Source: Bacteroidota bacterium (GTDB taxonomy: Bacteria; Bacteroidota; Ignavibacteria; Kapaibacteriales; UBA961). From it: 59,787 nucleotides of DNA. The translations under genes were made by a program, and so were the position numbers. Below, piece after piece: positions 52,079-59,787 of this stretch. The notes below the pieces were generated by a model. That model was given only the letters and a program-made list of their open reading frames with translations. It made no database searches and was not told the DNA's origin. Position 1 is the stretch's first letter; every line of letters starts with the position of its first letter. Where the stretch lies: assembly GCA_020852855.1 (NCBI GenBank), contig JADZAA010000024.1, positions 1-59,787 on the forward strand, given 5' to 3'.

Positions 52079-52810
52079 ATGTCGTTATTTGCTTCGGCAC
52101 TTTCATTCATGCGCGGGTCGGCGGCAACAATAGCCGAACTTGCCGCTCCCAAGCAATGCCTGATGTGCGGCACGTCTTTGGCCGAGCGAACCCATCGTAT
52201 CTCTACGGCCTGCAACGCATGTATGGCAGCTTTGCCGCCGCCGCCTTCGCCCGACGAGATATTTGTACGTTTGGCAAAGAATTTCGCACGTGACGAATTG
52301 GCCGTAAGTCGCTGTTTCAGTTTGACGGTTTACGACGAAACCTTGCCTTTTTCGCGTATGATTCGCTCGTTAAAATACGAGCAAATTGCGTCAATAGGCT
52401 TAGAATTCGGGCGTGAAACAGGCGAAACTATGCGCCATCTCGGAATAATGGAGGCCGAAGCTATTGTTCCCGTGCCTATACACCACGCACGGCGGCGCGA
52501 GCGGACTTACAATCAATCCGAATTGATAGGGCGCGGAATTGCGGAGAAAACCGGAGTTCCTTTTTTAATGCATGCCTTAATGCGCCGGCGCTATACTACT
52601 ACGCAAACGCGCTTGAACGCCGAGCAGCGTCATTCTAATCTTTCGGGAGCATTTACCGCCGGCCGCGACAGCAATCTCGTTCACGATAAAGTTGTGCTTT
52701 TAACCGATGATGTGCTTACAACCGGATCCACGATAAATGCTTGCGCTACGGCTTTGCTGAGTGCAGGGGCGCGGCGCGTAGATGTGGCGGTAATAGCCGC
52801 AGCAAATTGA
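52079..52810 (+). CDS. comF: ComF-family phosphoribosyltransferase-like protein
   Basis: A 243-residue protein with an N-terminal zinc finger (Cys27, Cys30, Cys45, Cys48) and a type I phosphoribosyltransferase domain whose PRPP loop is VVLLTDDVLTTGST (about 205). The middle PVPIHHARRRERTYNQSELIGRGIA is the family signature. ComF-like proteins act in DNA uptake in naturally competent bacteria; here no competence genes adjoin. Confidence 0.92.
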   Translation: MSLFASALSFMRGSAATIAELAAPKQCLMCGTSLAERTHRISTACNACMAALPPPPSPDEIFVRLAKNFARDELAVSRCFSLTVYDETLPFSRMIRSLKYEQIASIGLEFGRETGETMRHLGIMEAEAIVPVPIHHARRRERTYNQSELIGRGIAEKTGVPFLMHALMRRRYTTTQTRLNAEQRHSNLSGAFTAGRDSNLVHDKVVLLTDDVLTTGSTINACATALLSAGARRVDVAVIAAAN

Positions 52811-52849
52811 ATAAACACTTTTATTTTCCGGATAATTTTTGCAGATTTT

Positions 52850-54721
52850 ATGCGATTATTAATTCTTTCTCTAAGCATGATAGGCGTATTGGCAGTAGTG
52901 CAACCTCTGGCGGCACAAAAATCACCCGATTTTGCTAAATCGCCGTCTATATTCTCGATAGATTTGCGCAATACTGAAAACGACCGCATAGCCGTTTCCG
53001 TCGTGCCGCCCGCTTCTCTCCCGCAGAAAGACACCGTAATCTACGTTATGCCGGCAATCGTGCCCGGCACATATTCGCGTTATGATTTCGGACGTTTTAT
53101 AACGGACATTCGCGCTGTTGCCGACGACGGAAGCGAGCTGCCCGTGAAACATCGCTCCGTAAATGAGATAGCCGTGGCGCAAACCGCCGGCCGCCGTCTG
53201 AAAAAATTGGAGTATAAAGTAAACGACTCGTTCGACGACGACGGTAAGCCGGTGATTTTTCAGCCATGCGGTACAAATTTTCAGAAAGACACGAATTATT
53301 TGTTGAATTTTCCGGGCGTGTGCGGATATTTCGACGGATTAAAACTTATGCCTATTATTCTTGAAATTGATAAGCCAGAATATTTGTTTGCCGCCACATC
53401 GCTTCAAGTCCGTAGCCGTACAGCCGAGCGCGACGTGTTCGGAACCGCCTCATACGACGAACTCGCGGATAATCCCGTAATGTATTCGCGCCCCGATACC
53501 GTAGTTTATCGTGAAGGAAATGCAGTTATTACCGTGGCCGTATATTCGGCAAACGGAAAAGTCAATGCGGCGCAAGTTGCCGAATATTTACGCCCGCTGA
53601 CCGGTGCAACGCATCGCTTTTTAGGTAAAATGCCGGTTGACCGCTACTCTTTTATTATGTATTTCGCCGACCCGAGCCGCAGCGACATTGTGCGCAATAT
53701 AACGGGAACGGGCGCGCTTGAACATTCCTATTGTTCGGTATATTTCTTTACTGAGCCGCGCAACGTCGAGGCATTGGAAAACACGATTCAGCATGTTGCG
53801 GCGCATGAATTTTTGCATATTCTTGTGCCGTTGCATCTGCATAGCCGCGAAATAGATGATTTTGATTTTCTCAATCCAAAAATGTCGGCACATCTATGGC
53901 TATACGAAGGCGTAACCGAGTATTTCGCCAATTTATCGTTGTTGAAAGGCGGACTTATTACGCCTGATGACTTCCGAACAATTATACGGCAGAAATTGTC
54001 CATGTCGGCCATGATGTCGCCTAAGCCGTTTTCTATGACCGAGTTCAGCCGTAATGTGCTGACCGAAGAAAATCAGAGATTGTATCCGATAATCTATGCC
54101 AAAGGTGCCGTTTCCGGATTTTTGCTTGATATTCTGCTGAACGAATCCACGCAAGGAAAGCTTTCACTATTGGGGCTAACGCAACGACTTGCTACCGAAT
54201 ACGGACCGAGCAAGCCTTTTGAGGACAAAGAATTATTTGAAATTATCGGAAAAATATCGCCCTCGGCCGAGCAGTATTTGAGGCGTTATGCCGATAGTGC
54301 GAACGCATTGCCGTTAGGGGAAGTATTCGATAAAATAGGCTGGGAATATTCGGAATCGCAAAACATTACCACTTATTCGTTCGGAACGCTGAAATTTAAA
54401 CCTAATCCGGACACGACGGCTCTCGACGTTACGTTCAGTTTTTCCGATAATAAACTGAAACTCGAAGACGGCGATGAAATCATCTCGGTGAACGGACAAA
54501 AAATAAAGCCGGAATCTTACAAGAATTTAATGGATTTGCTGACAAACCCGGCGACGGGAAATACAATAACTACGGAGGTTGAACGCGGTGGGCATAAACT
54601 GGCGTTAGACGGTACACCCACGGCTAAAGAGCAAAAAAAATATCATGTTTTAACAGCAAAGCAGGACGTAACCGAAAAACAGGCAAATTTGTTGCGATGG
54701 GTACTGGAAGAAACCCGATAG
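52850..54721 (+). CDS. M61 glycyl aminopeptidase family protein with PDZ domain
   Basis: A 623-residue exported zinc peptidase. A signal peptide (LILSLSMIGVLAVVQPLAAQ) is followed by an N-terminal beta domain (about 30-230). The metallopeptidase core has HEFLH (about 318-322), with the third ligand Glu in LYEGVTEYFA (about 353). A C-terminal PDZ domain (about 500-600) has DGDEIISVNGQKI. The likely role is peptide trimming in the periplasm. The end of the gene is followed by the IS630 remnant 91 bases later. Confidence 0.9.
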   Translation: MRLLILSLSMIGVLAVVQPLAAQKSPDFAKSPSIFSIDLRNTENDRIAVSVVPPASLPQKDTVIYVMPAIVPGTYSRYDFGRFITDIRAVADDGSELPVKHRSVNEIAVAQTAGRRLKKLEYKVNDSFDDDGKPVIFQPCGTNFQKDTNYLLNFPGVCGYFDGLKLMPIILEIDKPEYLFAATSLQVRSRTAERDVFGTASYDELADNPVMYSRPDTVVYREGNAVITVAVYSANGKVNAAQVAEYLRPLTGATHRFLGKMPVDRYSFIMYFADPSRSDIVRNITGTGALEHSYCSVYFFTEPRNVEALENTIQHVAAHEFLHILVPLHLHSREIDDFDFLNPKMSAHLWLYEGVTEYFANLSLLKGGLITPDDFRTIIRQKLSMSAMMSPKPFSMTEFSRNVLTEENQRLYPIIYAKGAVSGFLLDILLNESTQGKLSLLGLTQRLATEYGPSKPFEDKELFEIIGKISPSAEQYLRRYADSANALPLGEVFDKIGWEYSESQNITTYSFGTLKFKPNPDTTALDVTFSFSDNKLKLEDGDEIISVNGQKIKPESYKNLMDLLTNPATGNTITTEVERGGHKLALDGTPTAKEQKKYHVLTAKQDVTEKQANLLRWVLEETR

Positions 54722-54812
54722 CCGATACAGGGGCGGCGGTCGTCGTTATTCGTTTAGCGTTGCCGAGCGAGTTGTGATGCTGTTGATGTATCATCGCTCT
54801 TATTTATACCGG

Positions 54813-55306
54813 TTACGAATTGTTTTGCAATTTTCGAATATGGAAGTTCAGAGTCGGCAGGGCGGCTGACTCGTCTTTACAGCGCGATATGTTCTCGAAA
54901 AAGGAGAGTACCGCTTTGCGAAGCCCCTCCTTTTTGCGATAAAACACAGTGTTTATTGTTTTCTTGCGCATAAATTTCCATAAACGCTCGATTATATTTA
55001 AGTTCGGAGAATAAGCAGGCAAATATATCGGCTCTGTTTTTATGCCGCTTATCCAATCGGTAAGTGCTATGTTACGATAATATCGGGCATTATCCGATAT
55101 TTTTCCAAACCCAAAAAACGATAACGCTCGACATAACGATATACCTTGCCGGAATCTACGCCTAAATAATCCGCTATTTTATCTGTCGGCACAGATTTAT
55201 CCAATATCAGTAAAATTGTTGTCTTCACATATTCCGTCCGGCTTCCAGCATTACGTCGGAAGATTTCTAATTACCGCCGTTCGCTATCTGAAAGCGTAAA
55301 ATTCAT
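54813..55306 (-). pseudogene. Decayed IS630-type transposase
   Basis: Fragments of one transposase lie on the minus strand. From ATG 55306 come MNFTLSDSERR, a TAA stop (55271-55273), then the same frame continues LEIFRRN and a helix-turn-helix part (ILLILDKSVPTDKIADYLGVDSGKVYRYVERYR) up to a stop near 55070. In another frame the C-terminal catalytic end ALTDWISGIKTEPIYLPAYSPNLNIIERLWKFMRKK runs to 54813. The middle of the catalytic domain is missing, so an internal deletion joined the ends. YSPNLNIIERLW is the typical IS630 C-terminal motif with the last catalytic acid. The element is dead. Confidence 0.75.
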
Positions 55307-55379
55307 AAAACAGATCCACGCATTTCAGTCGAAATCATTGCAATCTTTTTCGGTTTGAATATAAATACACACTTACCGC

Positions 55380-56064
55380 CTAAGTTTTGCATTGCAAGTC
55401 TGAAACCGCCTTTTCAATTTGTGTGAAAAAATTGTCCGCCGAAAGTTTATCGTTCATTAGTTTTGCAAAGTCTTTTCCAAATGTTTTTGTCAAATTTATT
55501 GGTGTAACTGAATACGTTTTTTCGTCTATGTTTACCAAAAAAAATACACAATTCGTTTGGTCTGTGTGCCTATGGCGTGTCATAAATGAGTTTCAAATAT
55601 TTTGTAATGTCTTTTTCGCCGATAATTTCAATTTTGTCAGGAATATTTGAGTTGTTTTTCTTGTAATATGGCGTTTCGTAACGCATTATGATAATGTGAG
55701 CATACGGAATTTGATTTGCCTGAATATTAGCCGTTTCACCCATCATATTTTCAAAACAGTTGTTAGCATTTTGTTTGTAGTTACTTGTGATAAACTTAAT
55801 TCCCAAGCAAAAAACCGGCTTTTTACCTTTGAAAACTGCTATATCGATGTCTTTCGGGTAGTATTTTCCTTTAACGGTTGCTTCTTTTGAGTTTTTACCC
55901 ATAAAGTAAATTTCATATTTACTTCCCCAAATTTTCTGCAAAGTTGTAGAAATATAGTTATGAAGCGGAATGAGTTTTTGTGTGCTTATTGCTCCAAATT
56001 CCTTGTATTTTTGGAAAGAACTTTTTACTGCTTTCAGCAAATCTTTTTCGTTGTACATTGTCAA
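55380..56064 (-). pseudogene. Restriction endonuclease split by a frameshift
   Basis: Two frames make one protein. Residues 1-164 run from ATG 56064 to a TAG at 55570-55572 and include the nuclease-like core KYYPKDIDIAVFKGKKPVFCLGIKFI (Asp72/Asp74 and GIK at 88-90, a variant of the PD-(D/E)XK core). The rest (to 55380) continues in another frame: HRHTDQTNCVFFLVNIDEKTY. Removing one base in ACGCC near 55574-55576 joins them as LIYDT-HRHTDQTN without loss. The gene overlaps the methylase before it by 4 bases (ATGA), the usual order in type II systems. The nuclease is probably inactive unless the shift is a sequencing error or is bypassed. Confidence 0.7.
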
Positions 56065-57557
56065 AATAGCGTTAATGGATTTTTCGCTTTAATTTTGTAT
56101 TCCTTTATTTGCTTGGAAGTAATTGATTTGTAGTCCCCTGAAAAATCTTTTCCCGTCAGGCGAATATATTTGTAGAATTCTTCGGATTTCAGTGTTTCCT
56201 CAATGATTTTCCATTCTGAAAACGGATTATTTTTGATAATGAACAGTCCCGAATACATTAAAACGTCTTTTGGAACTTTGTAAAATTCAACAGAATCGTT
56301 TATAAGAGTGCTCAGCACAATCTTTTCATTGTGAATAGTTTGTACACCTTGGCTTCTGCCGTATTCGTACCACAAAGCACCTTTGTCCAAATCTCGGCTT
56401 TCTAATTCGGCTCTGTTGCTCAAAAAATAAGCGTAACAATTAGGGTAATTTTCTTTCAACTTTTCCTCTGAAATAACCGTGTAACGGTTATTTACTTGCT
56501 CATAAGGAAAAATTATTTTTTCAGCTTCGTTGATAATTCCTTTGAAACGTGAGCCTTTTATGACTTGTTTCAGTATGTTTTTTTCAATTAAAACGCCATT
56601 AAACAAAGTTAGATTTTCGTCAAATTCTTCGGTTGCACCAATGAAAATTTTGTCTCGCAATGTGGCAAAACCATACTGAACGTCAAAAAAATCTTTTACA
56701 ATAGCGTTTTTGCCCGTTTCCAATTTTTTTAAAAATTCTTCATTCTCGGAATTTGAGAAAGACCAATCTTTGTCGCTCAAATCGTCAAAATTTATGTTGT
56801 TTACGAATGCAATTTTCTCATTGTCAAGTTCGTAATACTGAAATTGTTTTTTGCTGTAATTTTTCTGAAAAACGGAAATTGCCATGTAAGTCGAAAAGCC
56901 GTTAAAAACTTTATTGGCTTTAAAATCAACTAGATTTTTTACGATTTTTTCCTGTTTTAAATGTTGTCTGAATTTTTTGTAAGACGAATTGTGCAAATAA
57001 CTGTTTGGTGTAATAAAACCTGAAATTCCGTTGTTTTTCAACGTGACAAGTCCCAATTCAAAGAACGATAAATAAATATCAATCGTTCCTTCCGAAAACT
57101 GAAATTCATTTTTTAGTAAGTTCCGAGTTCCAACGTCAAGGTTGTGTATGCGTATGTAGGGCGGATTTCCGACAACAAAGTCAAAAAATGAATTGTAATT
57201 TTTATAAAAATAAAGCGTGTTTTCATTGAAAATTTTCCACTCAATTTTTATATCTAACTTATTCTCCGTGATTTTATTTAGATTTTGAATACATTTTTGA
57301 TATTCGGTTGGGTCGAGTTCAACACCATAAATGTAAGTTTCTAAACCTTGTTTTATTTGTTTAGTTGTCTGTTTCTGTTCTCGTGCAAAAGCAATGTAGC
57401 GATTTGCAATTTCTTTCAAGAATGCACCGTCTCCACACGCAGGTTCAAAGATGAATTTGTCCAAAATATCGGCGGAATTGTAGCCAACGAAATTTAAAAT
57501 TTCGCTTACAATCCAATCAGGCGTAAAAACCTGTCCCAATGTTTTGTGTTTTGACAT
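56061..57557 (-). CDS. Adenine-specific DNA methyltransferase of a type II restriction system
   Basis: A 498-residue N6-adenine methylase of the TaqI/gamma type. The SAM site is EPACGDGAFL (38-47) after GQVFTPDWIVSEIL, and the catalytic motif is NPPY (131-134). The C-terminal target-recognition part (about 250-498) is less conserved, with GVQTIHNEKIVLS and KDFSGDYKSIT near the end. It should protect the host from the linked nuclease. DNA here is visibly AT-rich compared with the core genome, a sign of transfer. Target site not predictable by eye. Confidence 0.88.
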   Translation of the reverse strand: MSKHKTLGQVFTPDWIVSEILNFVGYNSADILDKFIFEPACGDGAFLKEIANRYIAFAREQKQTTKQIKQGLETYIYGVELDPTEYQKCIQNLNKITENKLDIKIEWKIFNENTLYFYKNYNSFFDFVVGNPPYIRIHNLDVGTRNLLKNEFQFSEGTIDIYLSFFELGLVTLKNNGISGFITPNSYLHNSSYKKFRQHLKQEKIVKNLVDFKANKVFNGFSTYMAISVFQKNYSKKQFQYYELDNEKIAFVNNINFDDLSDKDWSFSNSENEEFLKKLETGKNAIVKDFFDVQYGFATLRDKIFIGATEEFDENLTLFNGVLIEKNILKQVIKGSRFKGIINEAEKIIFPYEQVNNRYTVISEEKLKENYPNCYAYFLSNRAELESRDLDKGALWYEYGRSQGVQTIHNEKIVLSTLINDSVEFYKVPKDVLMYSGLFIIKNNPFSEWKIIEETLKSEEFYKYIRLTGKDFSGDYKSITSKQIKEYKIKAKNPLTLF

Positions 57558-57578
57558 TTTTCTGTTTCTCTATTTTCG

Positions 57579-57612
57579 CAAAGATAAAGATATTTTGTCT
57601 GCACTTTCAAAA
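57579..57612 (-). promoter_or_regulatory. Promoter of the restriction-modification operon
   Basis: On the minus strand TTTG (from CAAA at 57608-57611), 21 bases, then TATCTTTG (57579-57586): a full TTTG-N21-TAnnTTTG promoter, 21 bases before the ATG at 57557. The rest of the 244-base gap to 57801 holds no gene that I can see. Confidence 0.65.
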
Positions 57613-57801
57613 GTGGTTGTCAATGCTATTAATTTTTTTCAGTTGAGTTCGTGCGGTCAAACAGCATTGCTCGTAACGGTTTCGGGCTTTGCGTTCGGGC
57701 GGGATTCGGAACTCAATACTGTAACCAGCACTGAACTTAAATAGAAGCACAAATATCCAAGTTTGCACGTCAGCCTGCCTGATGCAAAACATTACCGTAT
57801 T

Positions 57802-59352
57802 TTATTGTTGGAATAATGGCAGGAACTCTTCTTCATATTTAATTATTTTCTTGATTTTGCCCGGTTGAGCCCAATTCATTGTTCCTTCCATTTTTAATGA
57901 AAGAAGATAATTTTCTATTTGTTTGTCTGACAATTCCGCTTGTATTCTTTGGGCTTCTGTTAATGTTCTAACAGGAATAAATGCTTGTAACGATTGGTTT
58001 GCTTGCCAAAAACCTTCAAATACTGTCGGATTAAAACTTTTCTTGCCGTATGCTTCCCAAACTACCTTGTATGGAAAGAAATTGTATTCGCCGGCCCCTA
58101 ACAATGCCCACCAATGTCCGCGGTTCAGCATTACATTCAGCAATACTCCTTTTCTTCCTTGTAAAATTTCCTTGTTTGATTCAAGGTAAGAACCAAGCTT
58201 CGGAAACTGCTGAATTTGTTGCCATTCTAATGGTTTGCCGTTGCTGTTGTATGGTAAAAGAACCCACTTTGAAGGCGTTGGTAATTTCTCCTTGAACTCT
58301 TTTGACGTAATAAGAGGAAAAATGAATTTCTTTGGTAAAATGATATTGTTTTTGCTCTTATTAGAAACACCAACCATATCTTCATTCACTTCAATCAAGT
58401 CATCAAAGAAATAAACATCATTAGCTCCACAAGTATTAATGCCTTGTCGTGGGCTTGATTCTTTCTTTATTATGACTGGCTTAATGCTATCAAAATTATC
58501 TCCTTCATCATTAGATATAATACTCAATGGGTCGGTCTCGTGAAACATCGGTTTTGCAACGTAGCAATTCCAAGTTCCACCTTCATTTCGGTAATATGGG
58601 ATAGGAAAAATTGGTTTTTTATCTCTGATAAAATGGCTTAGTCCATAGCGTGTTGCAATACCGCCAAACACATCTTCATTATTAAAATCAAAAATAGCAT
58701 CAATACTATATTTCACCTCACCGATGCTGTAAGTTCTAAAATTTCTATTAGCTCCGTCATTTAAAAATAATGAAAGTGGCATAAATATCATTGCTTCGCC
58801 GTCTTGCTTCAAAAAATCTTTAATTGCTATTTGTATAATCAGTGCCGCTATATCTATTCTGCTTCCTCCCAACAAAAGGTTCTGACTGTTTCCAACTAAA
58901 TCAAATTTGAAAAAATAACTCTTTATCTGTTCTTTATAGCTGTCGGGCAAGTCCACGAAGTTTTGCCAAGGCGGATTCCCAAATATTATGTTGTATTTTT
59001 TTGGTGTAAGACGCAAAAAATCTTCATTCGTGAAGTTTTTGGACATATCCAAACCATACTTTTCATTGAACTTACATATCGCTTTATTGAAGTAAACAGT
59101 ATTTAATTCATTGCCAAATAGATTATTAGTTGGAAGATTATCAATGGTAAGCCCTTTTGATAAACCAAAAGTAATTAAGGACTCAAGCAGGTTTCCTTCT
59201 CCCATTGTTGGGTCAAAGATTGAAGCACCATTTAGCCACTTGGTAAATAGATCGAATTTGTCAATGGCAAATTCACCCCATTTGATGGGAGTGAAAACAT
59301 CACCAATTTGTAAATCCTTATCTGATAAATCGAAAGTTTTGATATCCACCAT
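57802..59352 (-). CDS. Second N6-adenine DNA methyltransferase-like protein
   Basis: A 516-residue class I methylase-like protein. SAM site FDPTMGEGNLL (46-56) follows GDVFTPIKWGEFAI, and NPPW (126-129) is the catalytic motif of adenine methylases. The large C-terminal part has RNFRTYSIGEV, GGIATRYGLSHFI and a terminal NWAQPGKIKKIIKYEEEFLPLFQQ. It is related in plan to the neighbour methylase but not a close copy. Its upstream gene overlaps it by 35 bases. It may belong to a separate restriction system whose nuclease is lost or lies beyond the IS. AT-rich. Confidence 0.8.
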   Translation of the reverse strand: MVDIKTFDLSDKDLQIGDVFTPIKWGEFAIDKFDLFTKWLNGASIFDPTMGEGNLLESLITFGLSKGLTIDNLPTNNLFGNELNTVYFNKAICKFNEKYGLDMSKNFTNEDFLRLTPKKYNIIFGNPPWQNFVDLPDSYKEQIKSYFFKFDLVGNSQNLLLGGSRIDIAALIIQIAIKDFLKQDGEAMIFMPLSLFLNDGANRNFRTYSIGEVKYSIDAIFDFNNEDVFGGIATRYGLSHFIRDKKPIFPIPYYRNEGGTWNCYVAKPMFHETDPLSIISNDEGDNFDSIKPVIIKKESSPRQGINTCGANDVYFFDDLIEVNEDMVGVSNKSKNNIILPKKFIFPLITSKEFKEKLPTPSKWVLLPYNSNGKPLEWQQIQQFPKLGSYLESNKEILQGRKGVLLNVMLNRGHWWALLGAGEYNFFPYKVVWEAYGKKSFNPTVFEGFWQANQSLQAFIPVRTLTEAQRIQAELSDKQIENYLLSLKMEGTMNWAQPGKIKKIIKYEEEFLPLFQQ

Positions 59353-59662
59353 TCTTAAATTGTTCTATTGATTTTATTCTTTTTTCCGCATCAGATTTTA
59401 CTCGCTTGTAGTGAGTTATTGCAAGACCGCAAAAAATGTCGAAGAAGTCATTGTAAGACCTATTCCAGTTAATTTCATCCCAAACTTGATTTATCGTGTA
59501 GTTTAGTCTTACTTGTCCTGTCCCCAAATTCTCAATACGATAGGTGTTTTCTGGAAGGCAATGAAAAGGAGCTACACGAATGTATTCAATGTCTCTACTA
59601 CTGTTTTTTATCAGTGTTTCTATTTGAAGTTCAATTTTTTCTGAGATTTTCTCGTAGTTCAT
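59318..59662 (-). CDS. Small protein of unknown function, coupled to the methylase
   Basis: A 114-residue protein, charged and soluble, with no recognised domain. N-terminus NYEKISEKIELQIETLIK is helical; the middle TYRIENLGTGQVRLNYTINQVWDEINW is strand-like. It overlaps the methylase start by 35 bases, so it is translationally coupled and likely works with it. Its ATG (59660-59662) directly abuts the IS terminus at 59664, so its natural promoter is cut off and any part upstream is lost. Confidence 0.55.
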   Translation of the reverse strand: MNYEKISEKIELQIETLIKNSSRDIEYIRVAPFHCLPENTYRIENLGTGQVRLNYTINQVWDEINWNRSYNDFFDIFCGLAITHYKRVKSDAEKRIKSIEQFKNGGYQNFRFIR

Positions 59663-59663
59663 A

Positions 59664-59787
59664 TTAGAGTTGTTGTAGCGTCTTAAAATTATTTATTTTA
59701 GCAGAGAATTAAATGTCAATCACAATATAATCAATACAATGAAAATCGGCGTATCAGACTTGACGACAGACCGTAAGTGGCGCTCTG
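59664..59787 (+). mobile_element. 5' end of an insertion sequence, truncated by the window edge
   Basis: Begins with the inverted repeat TTAGAGTTGTTGT (59664-59676), 12 of 13 identical to the reverse complement of the one at 111-123, and continues to the transposase start at 59739. Same orientation as the 3' end at 1-123. The flanking gene's start codon is 2 bases away. Confidence 0.7.
59739..59787 (+). CDS. Transposase N-terminus, partial
   Basis: ATG at 59739 opens a frame to the window edge: MKIGVSDLTTDRKWRS. The pattern DLT..RKWR is like the N-terminus of IS5-group transposases, which fits the C-terminal piece at 1-99 being from a copy of the same IS. Only 16 residues are seen, so this is modest evidence. 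Confidence 0.5.
   Translation, partial: MKIGVSDLTTDRKWRS

Noticed and set aside
54802-55367. TATTTATA (54802-54809) and TATAAATA (55360-55367) as inverted ends of the IS630 element
   Set aside because: Only 8 AT-only bases match, which is not convincing in AT-rich DNA.
1-59787. CRISPR array, rRNA, integrase-flanked prophage
   Set aside because: No regularly spaced repeats, rRNA-like sequence or phage structural genes are visible; the only recombinase is the housekeeping XerC/D.

Overview
This window looks like chromosomal DNA of a Bacteroidota/Ignavibacteria/Kapabacteria-type bacterium; a Kapabacteria-like lineage is my best guess, and it is an inference. The evidence is: large secreted proteins with choice-of-anchor-D (ASH-like) repeats and C-terminal sorting domains of the type IX secretion kind; many lipoproteins with SxC-type lipoboxes; HmuY-, DUF4292- and DUF4920-like proteins; almost no Shine-Dalgarno sequences; and a recurring promoter element TAnnTTTG (often TATCTTTG or TATTTTTG), the -7 element known from Bacteroidota.

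Layout. 1-123 is the 3' end of an insertion sequence (IS). 131-4945 is a giant secreted repeat protein. 5140-8004 is polA. 8299-11280 is a second secreted protein. queA and a GNAT acetyltransferase diverge at 12.6 kb. 13390-20298 is the ATP synthase operon (atpZ-atpI-atpB-atpE-atpF-atpH-atpA-hldD-atpG), with an LPS heptose epimerase gene inserted between atpA and atpG and no beta or epsilon subunit. A flavoprotein, a subclass B1 metallo-beta-lactamase and a fused E1/E2 2-oxoglutarate dehydrogenase follow (20.5-26.5 kb), then panB with a small heme-motif lipoprotein, a polysaccharide flippase, a BatA-like protein and an SpoU-type RNA methylase. 33.2-37.5 kb carries an HmuY-like lipoprotein and a four-gene heme-copper oxidoreductase cluster (subunit II, subunit I, SCO/SenC, small membrane protein). 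Its gene content and missing active-site tyrosine resemble the sNOR (norSY-senC-orf1) nitric oxide reductases. 38-50 kb is housekeeping: a LolA-like lipoprotein, xerD, a rhodanese, tRNA-Leu, two cyclophilins, a zinc protease, smc, mltG, an ABC-F ATPase and DUF4920. 50.7-54.7 kb is a glycosyltransferase-comF-M61 peptidase group.

From 54.8 kb to the end the DNA is visibly AT-rich and accessory: a decayed IS630-type transposase, a restriction-modification operon whose nuclease gene is frameshifted, a second adenine methylase with an upstream partner gene, and the 5' end of an IS. The IS pieces at the two window ends are in the same orientation, have near-identical terminal inverted repeats, and look like complementary parts of one IS type.

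The most interesting points are the sNOR-like cluster, the complete metal-ligand set of the B1 beta-lactamase, hldD inside the atp operon, the decaying restriction-modification island next to an IS, and the consistent promoter motif, which lets several start codons be corrected.
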